Positions 50,621 through 60,890 of a stretch of 64,000 nucleotides of DNA are shown here, one piece after another. The stretch is from Massospora cicadina. Its lineage: Eukaryota > Entomophthoromycota > Entomophthoromycetes > Entomophthorales > Entomophthoraceae. The DNA lies in NCBI GenBank assembly GCA_022478985.1, contig JAKSZP010007894.1:62001-126000 (forward strand), given 5' to 3'. Each line of letters starts with the position of its first letter. The stretch's first letter is position 1. Position numbers and translations under genes: made by a program. A model generated the notes under the pieces. That model was not told the origin of the DNA. It did no database searches and was given only the letters and a program-made list of their open reading frames with translations.

Positions 50621-50956
50621 TACTGCAGTGACAGCATCAGCTTCATGGTGAAGAAAAGATCAAAATACCCATATAGGGGAGAAAGCAAGAAAACCGGCGG
50701 GATACATCACTGCCTGAGCCATTTCAATAATGGCTTGGTCATGGTAGGGAAAATGTTTACTATAGTCAACCCTAAGACCAAAATGCATGTTGATCTGGTG
50801 GAGCACCAGAGGGCAGCAGGGCACTGCTTGGTTTCAAGTGAGGTTGGCATTGAGATCCTTGGGAGGAACGAATCATCCCAGGGGTTTAGTATGACTGGGT
50901 GAGCCAGTCCAAGAACATTTTCCTGTCAGATGGAAAATGGAGGGGGGAGTTTTGCT

Positions 50957-50977
50957 GCTGCCCCACAATGGGGCAGC
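50957..50977 (-). promoter_or_regulatory. 5' hairpin of copy D
   Basis: Perfect 9-bp inverted repeat GCTGCCCCA/TGGGGCAGC with a 3-nt loop, 107 nt from the 5' end of the element. Equivalent stems occur in all other family copies. Confidence 0.6.
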
Positions 50978-51300
50978 TGGCGGAGAATCTGTGGAAATCA
51001 GAGCGAAACTATGGTGGGCAATTGATATTTACTTTTTTCCATATAATTTGCTCAGAAAATTACACTGAGTAACTAGAGAGATCATTATTTGCCAGTGTTG
51101 ACCCTTTTATATCATTACTATTGGGATTATTCTTCATCTACTTCAAAGGGGCTCAACCCACCTGAATGGGGTTCACCAATTGGTAAATATACCATTAAAA
51201 TAATATCGACCTAGGTGATTAGCCAGAAATCAAACCAGACTAATTGACACCCTTAATTCTGATATTATTGGGAGAAATTCATCTGGTAAACTTTCTAACA

Positions 51301-52420
51301 GCATATTAACTTAGTCTTAGACATCTTTCAGGAAAATATTCAACATGATGCTCTACTCTTCCTTAGCCCACTTTATAGCAGAGCAACATAATATAGAATT
51401 GGGAAGCGTTAAGATTCCTATAAACTCCTTCTTAGGATCCATGTGATGAAGTGCAACGTAAAGAGCTAAGTGCTCAAAAGATTTGAAGGCATCCTCCAGT
51501 GCAGAAGACCACTTAAGGATTCGGCCCCACATGACTGTTCATAAAGGCGTGCTACCTCTGAAAGACTTGGCTTAAACTTCTTAATAAAGGTGTAATTTGC
51601 AAAAAAGCATCTCAATTCATTAACTGAGATGAGGTGGCCAATCATGAATAGGCCTCTGGTCTGGAGTGATCATATGGACTTTTTCAAATATGGTGTTGCC
51701 CAAGGAGGTGACCTGAGACTTGAAACTCACACTTAACTAGTTATAAGCATCAGATTTTCTGCTCTTGGATACTATACCACTTTCTAAAAATGAGTCTTAT
51801 GAATCCTTGATCCAGTGAGAAGAATAGAATGTCGTTTGTATAAGCCTCAGCGCACTTGCCCCAACAACAAACCCAACGCTGTATCAATACAGAGTTGGTA
51901 AACTGAATGCATTTTTAAGGCTAAATGGCACAACCTGGAATTGGAAAATCCTCTTCTAGTATAGAATACAGTAAATAGCCCTGCCATTTTTTGATACAGA
52001 TTTGGTTAAATGCGGTTAAGACAACCAGAAGGGAGATGACACTAGCCTTATCCACATAGCGGGCATTTGTTTCTCCATAGGATTCAGATGAAGATTAGGG
52101 ATGGTGAAATTGTTCAAGCTGCCATGATCTATTCATGGGCAAAGAGTACCGTCCGCATTTTATACAAAGAGGAAGGTTGAGCATACTAGATAAGTAAGCT
52201 GGAGAATGACTCTTTTTGTAAGTTGCTCTGTAGCCCAGACATCCAATGCTGCCTCTTCCTGCAGAATCAAAGGGTAGATGATTAGAGGAATTATAGACCA
52301 GATCACTGTTATTCTAAAATAAATATTCAATCTCTGAATGTTCAGGTAAGGAATTGGCTGAAGCCACATAAAAAATGAAGACTCAACCCTTCCAAGCTGA
52401 AGATAGGGATCTTATGGAGT
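51301..52420 (-). pseudogene. Gypsy element K: reverse transcriptase and RNase H start
   Basis: RT fingers: EEAALDVWATEQLTKRVILQ (52260-52200), then DHGSLNNFTIPNLHLNPM (52130-52075). Palm: catalytic box AYTNDILFFSLD with Y-T-N-D at 51842-51831 (first Asp changed to Asn). Connection: CFFANYTFIKKFKPSLSEVA (51620-51560). RNase H start: LEDAFKSFEHLALYVALHHM then DPKKEF (about 51495-51425). Reading stops at the boundary of the solo LTR, and the integrase reappears beyond it at 46900. Several frameshifts. Confidence 0.8.
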
Positions 52421-52720
52421 AGGCTTTTGCAGAGGTTTAAGGCTAAGATTATTTTCATTGGACCACTGTGGCAACTTTCTCAAAGCGTTGACTTCAATCC
52501 AGAAATTTTTAATTTCCCCCCACTTTACAGGGACAAAGTTAAGGATTTTGACATTCAATTTAATTTTTATATCAAATTTTTTCCACCAGCCCACTCCAAA
52601 GATAATTGGTTCACCAGGTTTTTAGCTGCCAAGAGGTGGTTAAACAAGTGGTTCGTTACAACTTGATAATTAAGCAGACCCTGAACCTTTAAGGTGGTAA
52701 TACCCTAGGAAGCACTTGAC

Positions 52721-52936
52721 CTAACCAACCACCAGATAAATAGTGTAACTCAAGGTAGCATAAAATGTCAAATTAAAACAGTTCTCAGATACACCGGTAT
52801 TCACTAAATAGTTTCTAAAACTTCTCTGAAGGGGACGAAAAAGTAGCAGAAAGAAAAAAATATCCAGCAATTTATATTTTATATGATAATACTGCCAAAT
52901 CCAAGGCGGTATCAACTTCAGGCACCTAACGCCCAA
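52721..52936 (-). pseudogene. Gypsy element K: aspartic protease remnant
   Basis: The minus strand reads RNYLVNTGVSENCFNL (about 52818-52771), matching L-V-D-T-G-A-S-E-N-F of Gypsy proteases with the catalytic Asp replaced by Asn. It lies about 400 bp upstream of RT, as expected. A following reading (52594-52430, KFDIKIKLNVKILNFVPVKW) probably continues toward RT. Confidence 0.5.
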
Positions 52937-53454
52937 GGATGTATCTTCAAGTCAAATAAGGGAGTGGGATATTTTTCCACTCTTATGACTGATGGGACAT
53001 ACCCAGCAACATCTTCTGAAAAATCACACCTGTTGCCATGATCATAAAAGGAAATTATATTACACTTTCTGAGTGCCACGAGTCATGCTAAGGGTCAACC
53101 ATGAGTTCTCAGGGGTGATATGGTTCACAGCAATTGATTAAAGATGGTCCCCACAAGAGCTTAAAAGGATTATTTGTATATAATGGTTTCTCATTAAAAA
53201 TGGCTTATATGGATTGTACAAAAGAATAACCTGATTCAATAGCCATTTTTGCTTCCTGTCAATTACTAAGATGTCAAAATCCCTTCCACTGAGGGTTCAC
53301 ATTTTTCTGAGGTATGGTGTTTTTATTGGGAAGTAATTAGATGACGTTTTATTTAAACGTGAGGAAAACCCCTTATAACCCTCAAATTCCCCCATGACTG
53401 AGGGCAAGAAACTTGGGGATACTGGCCATATTGAAAGAATAAAGGGGCTGTTGG

Positions 53455-53930
53455 GAGTGGTACTTATAGGGATGGCCATAGGTGAAATAAGTTCAGCCTA
53501 GTTTATAACACATTTAATTTAAGTTTTGGGGCTAGACCCCTGCAAACTCTTAAGTTTACCCTTAGAGTAAAAACAATATATGGTAAGAAGCTTCTAATTT
53601 TCAAATAGTATAGTTGAGAATTTTCAGGAGTGGTGTTTATAGGGGAGGAGCAGGTGAGACAAGTCCAGCCAAATTTTCTGTAACATTTTATTAAAGTTTT
53701 GGGGATAGACCCCTGCTGGCTCTTCAGTATCCCAATAGCAAAGGCATGACAACAAAAGGAGCTATCAATTTAAAAATAAATTGAGTTTTTAGAGCGGTAC
53801 TATATGGATCACTGCATTTGACATCACCATGGCCAACTTAACTTAAACATTACTAAAAGCTGTGGGGCTGGGCCCCTGTCAGCCCCCACCATGCCAAAAA
53901 AATGAAGGTCAAAATTTGAAAACTACCTCT
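53455..53930 (-). repeat. Three tandem ~170-bp units in the leader of element K
   Basis: Each unit has a palindromic core: GGGGCTAGACCCC (53528-53540), GGGGATAGACCCC (53701-53713) and GGGGCTGGGCCCC (53864-53876), spaced 173 and 163 bp. Cores are followed by TG and preceded by AAAGTTTT or AAAGCTGT. Upstream parts also align (TTATAGGG...GCC, AACATTT). They lie just inside the 5' LTR of K, so they could be leader or enhancer-type repeats. Confidence 0.6.
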
Positions 53931-53939
53931 ATTTCAGAA

Positions 53940-55625
53940 GAGAATGAGCGTCTCCAAGGGCCGAATTTATAAGGGTCACCACCAGCAAAACTTGCATTCC
54001 AATCAATGGATCTCATTTTTGGTTGGGGAGGGGAATCACACATAAAGACAACAACATAGGATATGAGGTGAAAGTGAATCTCACCAGGCCAGAGTGTCCA
54101 CTGATTGGCGGTAACTGTTTTAGAAAAATAAAATTCTGATGATGTTAAGCCAAGATAGGGCCTGGACCTGACCAAAGTATTTATATATATTTATTATTAT
54201 ATTTATATTTATCTGAGGCAAGCCGACCAGGGGATGGACATTACCAAAAATAGAGAAAGTATTGACATGAAACCTGAGCAGGGTCAACTATGTTGTAGAA
54301 AGGTTTTTTCACCTCTGGATTGGGACTCAGATTTTTCTGGTTACATCATGGGTAAGGTTTTCGTGTTATTATACCTACTAACCGCGAGTAGCTTCCTTTG
54401 GCTGGCACCCCAATCGATGTGCAAAGGGTGGGAATCGAACTAGCAACCTTCAGGTTGGTAGCCATACGCCCTACTGACTCGACTTCCACCCCCTACCAAA
54501 GTATTTATATAGGTAACTTTAAATTGAAACTTTCCCATTGATTGGGTGTGAAAGACCGGTGGAAGGTTTGGAAGGAGAGAATGCGGGTTGCCAGCTTCCA
54601 AAAGCGTTCTAAACCTTCAATTCCAAGTTAAAGGCACTGAGTGAGATCAGCCGCAGCCACTCAGATCCCAGAGAGGGTGATAGAGGGCTGTTTTATTACA
54701 AATTATAGAAGCTTTGGGTATAATTAAAGTTCAAGCATCATGGCCATAAATGGTCCAAAACCACCAAGTAATTACAGCAAGGGCAGGGTCCTACAGTGGG
54801 CGTAAGAGAATAAAAAACATTTTGGGCCTCCACAAAAAATGACAACGCCTTAGTGAGAAAAACCATAATTATGGGAAACAGCCAACGCACTATATTACTG
54901 CTCCAAGAAAGACCACAAATAAGAAATCCCACAAGTAAAATAAGAGGGTTGATCATATAATGTAAGGAGAATGTCTCAAACACATTAGTAATAAGCTATT
55001 TTTAAAATCATAATGATCACCTAGTATGGTTCCAGCCTCGAAATAGTATATAAAAAACCCAGAACCATCCATATTGATCTAACCCGCAAGGTCAGAAAAA
55101 GTTAACATGGTATAAGGAGATATAAAACAGCACCCAAATTAAAGGAAGAGGCAACCAATAGAGAGATCGGTTGGGGAAAATAATCTAAGGAAAATTGGGA
55201 ATCTTGGCATTAATAAACTTTTTGGGTCTTGTAATTGACTCTGCTCAATAGAAAGAAACTACAAAGAATGGTAATTTTATAGCTCAAGTATGCATGAAAT
55301 CAAGACTTTGATACCAACCACACAATGGCATTATTAGTTATAGTTTATTTCTTAAATGAAATTAGGATCGCGTTTTACAATTATACAAATTAATTATGCT
55401 CTTTTCACTATAAAAGGAAAACTTCAGCACCGTCAATATAATGTCAGGGACCCATCACGCAGACTATGGGGATTAACCTTGGCCTGATTGTCCTTAGCTC
55501 AGTATCTGTCCATGGTATATTTGAGGTCAGGGAAGGCGACTAACTTGATCCCTTTGTCCTTGCTCATTTCCTCCTTGTCCTGGCGATTCTCTCCATAAAT
55601 AATGTCATGGACATGACAGAAATTA
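53940..55625 (-). mobile_element. Gypsy element K: probable 5' LTR (repeat R2)
   Basis: Direct repeat of R1 (44220-45425). Shared blocks: CAGGCCAGAGTG...CTGATTGG (54085), GAGAATGCGGGTTGCCAGCT (54579), AACATGGTATAAGGAGAT (55105), CTCAAGTATGCATGAAATCA (55283) and TTGCTCATTTCCTCCTTG (55559). It is longer than R1 partly because SINE1 is inserted at 54188-54494. The left boundary is an estimate. Confidence 0.45.
54188..54494 (-). mobile_element. tRNA-derived SINE with perfect target-site duplication (SINE1)
   Basis: A 307-bp insertion flanked by identical 17-mers accaaagtatttatata (54171-54187 and 54495-54511). On the minus strand the head is tRNA-like: GGGTGG pairing with CCACCC, an A-box region GTCGAGTCAGTAGGGC (54483-54468) and a B box AGTTCGATTCC (54441-54431). 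A body of about 180 bp of unknown origin follows. The 3' end is GTCCATCCCCTGGTCGGCTT then GCCTCAGATAAATATAAAT, the tail also found on GAG-only copies C and D. The perfect duplication suggests this is one of the youngest events in the window. A 69-codon frame inside it is not a gene. Confidence 0.85.
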
Positions 55626-55639
55626 AGGGAAGAAGATAA

Positions 55640-56396
55640 GATGGCAAAATGCCCTGAGGAGAGTAGGTTGCTATATAGTAGATGAAAAGGGTTAGAGAGG
55701 ATGACACATCCTAGTTCTGGATTTGGAAACCTAATTACCAGGTAATTGGGTGTATGGATGAGTAGTAGTAGAAACATAGTTTTAGACCAGATTGTAGAAG
55801 GTTTGAAAGTGGGATGGAATAAAATTCAGGATAATTGATCTGACGTTGCATGGATTTCTTTAGATCAGAACATTAACATTATTATCTTATTACTTTCGCT
55901 TTTGACTTGTTAATTGATTGAGTTTGCATTGAAATGGTCAATTCAGGAATTAATTGTGATTTGTAACACAGTTATGAATTGATCCATCTTACTTAACACT
56001 GGAAGGAGAAAGTGCAGTTGGTCATTTCTCTTGTACCTGGACAACTTGCTTGACGTATGACGAGCTTTAGATTTCTGTCAAGGGCCTAACCATAACCACA
56101 TCCCTACACATTCCTTCTATAATATAAAATAGAATTTAAGAGGTAATAGAGGTCAAAAAGGGAGGTTCTGTAGGGGGCAGGTAAGTTACCCACCTCTATT
56201 AAACCACATGTGCCAATTCACTGAAGTAAATTTGAGAAACTATTGGTGGCTGGAGCTCCTTTTTGTGCTGAAAAGTTATATTTCTCCCTGTCAAGATGAA
56301 GTTTTGTACTTAAAGATTTGTAGCTAATTTTTTGTAAAACTCACAAAGTGCAAATTTTTTGAAGACAACCATTTGGGTAATTTAAATATGATTCTC
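55640..56396. other. Unassigned stretch before copy B
   Basis: No domain read. Position between the K LTR and copy B, with M RNase H beyond, suggests decayed RT sequence of element M. Confidence 0.25.
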
Positions 56397-58312
56397 TCTT
56401 TCATTTTAATAACTAAATCAAAGCCAAATTTGATTTCTTTTAAAAAGTGCAAAAATTGACCGCTCATTCAAGACAAAGCCTACCAATGATGATGCTATAG
56501 ACGCCTGCTGCTCCAGCTTGGGGTGGTGTTACTCCACCATCTGGCATATTTTGGCCACTGCTGAAGCGTGCCCATGCTGGCTCTGCTAGCCTCCTAATGC
56601 TACTAGGCGTTATGTTCCCCCTCAGGACTTGGCCCATCATCTTGCAAGTTCCCAGGCGGTGTTCCAGAGCCCTTTGGTGCTCCCACAGAACAATTTGAAT
56701 TTCAGCCTCTGGGCCAAATATGGGATCCTTTTCCCATAAACAAGAGCAGCCATCATTGAGAAGCCATGGAGGTGTTTAAACCCACAAGCTTCATTGATTT
56801 CCACCCCTTTATGGGGTATTTCAAACTCAATTTACTTTCAAGGCTGATGCAAGATGCGGCATCTAAGCTGCAATCAATCAATAAAAAAATTCCCATACAA
56901 CCGTTTGAACTGGCTCTTAGATGAGGGCATTTTGGTGGTCCAGTTTGCCTTCCAACCTTTTCCCTGAACGCCTCCACCACAAGCTCAGGGAGAATTTTGC
57001 CATTTACGGCACAGACCCCATGTTGAAATTCATGGTTCTGAATGGAGCAGATCAAATGTCAGGGCCTTGAACTTTTGTGATGATCTGCCCATTTCATTGT
57101 TACACACACATTGTGATTCCCAATCACATGGTGAATAGATCTGCCCCTGATCACCAATTCTGGGCGTGCGTCAAGAACAGCCTTGCCATTTGCCCCTTGT
57201 TCTTTGAGCTTGATCACTTAAAGTGCAAGTGTCCTATGGCATCTGCCTCCACCACTTATGCTGCTCCTCCCTTTAGCGTTGGGTCAGTGGCCGGTTTAGC
57301 TCAATTTTTTAGAATGGGGCTCAATCCTCCTGACAACAACCTTAGCTAATTGTTGTGACACTTCCAAGGTGGCAGAAAATCAAGTTTCAATATTTTTTTA
57401 AAATTCTAACAACTTGACCAGATTACAGAATTCTGAGTTGATGGCGGACTCAGTTTCAGCTGAGCTTCCATGGTCAACAGCATATGGCCAATCAGAATCT
57501 GCCACTTCCCCAATTCCGGTGGCTGGCCCAGTGCTGTCTGAATCCAATCCATTTGAGGCTCTTGAATGGATTAATGAGGATGAACGGCCGTATCATGTCA
57601 ATCCAGGTTTGCTTTGGTGCAAATCTTTTGTGGATCCTCCCAAACCACATCCTAACCGTTTTTTTCCCTCAAAACAGTTTTTTAAATTACAAAAATATTA
57701 ATATAATGACATTTGAGGATCTAGCTACCCTTGCCAACACTCTACTTCGCCAGAAACTCCATGAGGCGATGGAGGCCCTTGTTGAGGGTATTCCTATCCC
57801 CAATTCTCCCCATAATTTTGAGGAAGAAGATTAATAAAATTGAGGAGCTTGCCTTTAGTGCAAGGCATGCTTGCATCAATGCAGCAAATACTTCTCTTTT
57901 TGACCCCAATTATCTTGAAACTCACTAGTGCATCAATTCTTTCACTTGTGTGCCAGCGCCATCACTTTCGCTGAGCATCAGCTTGCTTAATACATTGAGG
58001 CTATGGACAACGCTGGCCTCATAAACGAAGAAAACCCACACCTATACCTCATTATGCCCCATGTCGTTGATGCTCCCACCCTGATGCTTTCCGCCATGGT
58101 CCGCTAGCTAAAGCAGTCGCCAGAAATATTTCCCTAAGGCTTTATCGCCTTCAAATATGGCTTCCTAGGCTATTAGCTGAGGTGCCATATTAGGAATCTT
58201 CTTTTCTAATAATTTTTTTGTTTTGCCCATTTTGCAAATATAGATGTGTAATGCTCTTTCTTTTAGGTTGGGCATCACTAGTGCTAAAAAAACCTAGTTC
58301 GAAAGATGGCTT
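56397..58312 (+). mobile_element. GAG-only retroposon, copy B
   Basis: Plus-strand element of about 1.9 kb, collinear with copy A over its full length: leader with AAATCAAAGCCAAATTT (56415), hairpin region GCTGCTCCAGCTTGGGGTGG (56506), GAG reading, and the 3' end GGTTGGGCATCACTAGTGCT at 58267-58286 followed by A-rich sequence. No convincing target-site duplication was found (a 15-bp candidate matches at only 9 positions). It sits inside Gypsy M. Confidence 0.7.
56940..57930 (+). pseudogene. GAG/ORF1-like protein of copy B
   Basis: RRM-like block: LHHKLRENFAIYGTDPMLKF then MVLNGADQMSGP (56975-57065), a stop, TFVMICP, APDHQFWACVKNSLAICP (57145-57200) and knuckle CPLFFELDHLKCKCP (57194-57238; second Cys changed to Phe). 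Then SATSPIPVAGPVLSESNPFE (57500-57558), LEWINEDERPYHVNPGLLW, and a C-terminal tract with EELAFSARHACINAANTSLF (57843-57902). All blocks match copy A. Frameshifts near 57349 and 57700 inactivate it. Confidence 0.65.
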
Positions 58313-58449
58313 TGATTTTTCCCTGTAAGTCTGAGGATATCCTTTGAGGCTTAACCCCAACTACCCAGAATCAGCTTTGAGCTTTCTCAGTATATTACCT
58401 TCCTCTATAAGTTATTCTTCGCACTTTCCAAACTGGTGACACTCCTTTA

Positions 58450-60240
58450 AACACTGAACAGCAAGAATACCCCCTTCAAGTGAACAATCAAAAAATAAAT
58501 GGCGTGTGAGTCCATCAACCAGGTCTTTCTTCTAGCTCAAGTTCTCTGGCATATAAACACGTCAGACCCTTTGTCTTAGCAGATGACGCATCTTAAGTTG
58601 TTGTGGGAGCATAACTATTACAATAAATGATATGGTTGAGTATGCGGTTGCATGCTTTTTGTGCAAGTTTTTTTCCTCTGAGAAAGCTGGAAAATCTGTC
58701 AAGGAGATGATGAAATTGTCCTGGGAACTAACTCATGGTGATACCTCAGCCAGGGAGCACAGCATAGGATCACAGTGAGTACTGACTTCCAATCACTGAT
58801 GTACTACTGATAGCCACAGAAAACTTCTCACCGCCAAGAATTTAATAGTGCTTCCTATGGAAATTTCCGCTTTATATGAGTTCACCAAAGGGCCTTGAAG
58901 GTATTTCATGACATGTTAAGTCAGAACCTGTCATGAATACCAGCATAGATGGTCTCCAAAAGCTCATAAATGTTGTTTCCTCCTCATAAAGTCTAACCAT
59001 TGCCTCTCTCTCAGTATCTTAAATAATTTCCCTCCAAAGCGCATCCCTATAGCTAAGTTTTTTTTGACTAGCTAACCTCTCCAGAGGAGATGAATTATAT
59101 CATGGCCTGGAGAACAAGTCCCAGTAGTATACCACTATGACTTGAAGGAAAGGGAAATCTTCTTTAAGGATGCAGTTAAGTTTTTTCCTCCGCAACCAGG
59201 TGATACAAGAGCACCAGGACCCTTAACGTTTAAAACTTGGTCTAAGAATTGTGAGAAATTTGTTATGAGATTCTACAGCTGGCCAAGACCCTCTAATGAG
59301 ATTCTCTCATGGATTTTTTACTGTGTAATGTGAGCCCACTCCACTTAAGACATATCTAGGAAAAAAGCCTCTTGCATCCACTGCAACAATCTGAGAATCC
59401 CAGACCTCAGTGTCTGATTATTTTATTGAGAACTCACTCCCTTTTTAGTTTATGATGTTATCATGATGGTTATTAATTGCTTCATCAAGTTCACCCTTTT
59501 CATTAACTGTAACACTACATATTAAAAAGATACTGCAGCTCTGTTTGTGATGCTGTATTAATTTTATGTTTGGTCTCCCTAAGGAGATAGTTATTGACCA
59601 TGAACCTCATTTTATCACCATATTCAGGTTTTGCTTCTTAATCTTCTTTAAATAGAGTCATGTCATGTCATTCGATTTCTATTCACATTCTACTTGGTGG
59701 TCAAACCAAGAATATTATCAAACTCTGGAACAATTACTCTTGCTTTTATGCCTCATCCAGCTATGACATCTGGACATTAGATATCCTACATCACTTTTTC
59801 TCACAACAACGCCACCCATGCACCCATTAGCTTATCCCAATTAAGCCATCCTAGGATAAAATGCTCTGTTCAAATTGGCGCTCACCTAAAATCCAATTTT
59901 CATGAGGAAAAATCACAAATGAATTACCCTAAAAAACCCAAAATCAGGTATGCAATTACCTATATAAAGCAGTAGAAGTTTATAAGAAGTTCAAGGATTA
60001 AAAACGTCCCATTCATATGCTTTAAGGAAGGGTACCCGGTCATGTTGGACACCCTTATATTAAACATGAAAAGTTCTTCTAAAAAAGTTTCGTACAAAAC
60101 AACCTGGTCCTTTAGAAATAGTTTTAGACTTGGACAGCGGCGCTTTAAGGATAAAATATTCTCTCATTTAATTCAAACACATCGTGTTCATGTCTCCCAT
60201 TTATCTCTCTTAAAATGTCTAATGCCTAAGGGTTCATAAC
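58450..60240 (+). pseudogene. Ty3/Gypsy element M: RNase H and integrase
   Basis: RNase H start: RPFVLADDASxVVVGAxLLQ (58565-58625; family form PFVVETDASDFAVGAVLLQ). Integrase core second-Asp block: FGLPKEIVIDHEPHFITIFR (59569-59628; Asp kept). Further core readings include TTPPMHPLAY (about 59803-59832). C-terminus: VMLDTLILNMKSSSKKVSYK (60040-60098) and THRVHVSHLSLLKC (60178-60219), the usual end of the domain (VFHVSLLKP). Frame changes are frequent. Copy B interrupts the element upstream. Confidence 0.75.
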
Positions 60241-60890
60241 TAATTGGTAATATTCTTGACCATTATTTATTAGTTAATTGCCTTTAAATTTAAAAGTGAT
60301 TAGTAAAAGCCCAGATAGAACATCCGCCACCTGTGAAGTACTGCTCCTATAGAGCAGTACTCCACGGCTATAACACTTAGCTTAAGTAAGTCTTTCCACC
60401 CCTTTGTGTGAATCACAAAGAAAGGAAGGCTTGCTTGTGCTGATTACAAATTTAATTATGAGGTATACCAAGCTGACACACCATCTGGATGACTTCCTGC
60501 TGACAAAGGCCCCTATAACAAATTGGCTACATGAATGACCAAAAAATGATTTAACTTGACCAAAAAGTATGAAAACACAGCGACAAGCATGGCAAATGCA
60601 ACTGACTCCCAAGGATCAGTTTCCTCTAAAAACCAGATGATTGATGATGCCCTTGGGTAGCATGAAGTAATGCTGAGAATAGTGGTGTCGGGGATATTCC
60701 CCACCAAACCTCAATTAAGTTAAGGTATCAGGGCCTTGTACAGGAAAAAACTAGTCAAAAAAAAACAAAAAAAACCTGGCGAAATTTTATATGGATTAAG
60801 TACCAAATCTGATTTGACCAGTGAAAGTCAAGGCCAGGTCATCTGAAAAACATTAAAGAATTTTTGTAACTGAGATGGGGAAAATATCTG
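60241..60890. other. Spacer before the 13-residue repeat gene
   Basis: No domain or repeat recognised. Minus-strand frames at 60382-60707 overlap and have no motif. A short A-tract lies near 60757-60774. Confidence 0.3.

Larger units (their letters stand above)
49177..51084 (-). mobile_element. GAG-only retroposon, copy D (best-preserved)
   Basis: A 1908-bp insertion in the solo LTR with a perfect 15-bp target-site duplication, ttatttgccagtgtt at 49162-49176 and 51085-51099. On the minus strand: 107-nt leader, perfect hairpin (50957-50977), GAG/ORF1-like reading with zinc knuckle, stop near 49332, about 130 nt of 3' UTR, and a tail GTCCGTCCCCTGGTCAGCTT followed by ACCTCAGTTAAATAAAAC. There is no RT, LTR or poly(A) signal in the usual place. 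The long TSD and short A/T-rich tail suggest target-primed reverse transcription by a LINE supplied in trans. Confidence 0.85.
47264..51300 (+). mobile_element. Solo LTR with nested insertion, inside Gypsy K
   Basis: Begins TGTTAG (47264) and ends CTAACA (51300), perfect 6-bp terminal inverted repeats. No internal RT or gag of its own is present, so it reads as a solo LTR. It is related to LTR-F (12374-13459). A TATA box (47722-47728) and a conserved AGGCTACTACGCCT palindrome (47884-47897) sit in the left half. GAG-only element D is inserted at 49177-51084. Sequence at about 47930-48700 has no match in LTR-F, so it is either a further insertion or lost from LTR-F. Flanking 5-mers CAGTA and GCATA do not match well. 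Confidence 0.6.

Noticed and set aside
54234..54443. A 69-codon open frame on the plus strand
   Set aside because: It lies wholly inside SINE1, antisense to its tRNA-like head, and has no independent coding evidence.
54420..54494. A functional tRNA gene
   Set aside because: The T and anticodon arms do not pair well, and the sequence continues into a SINE body and tail bounded by target-site duplications, so it is the tRNA-derived head of a SINE.
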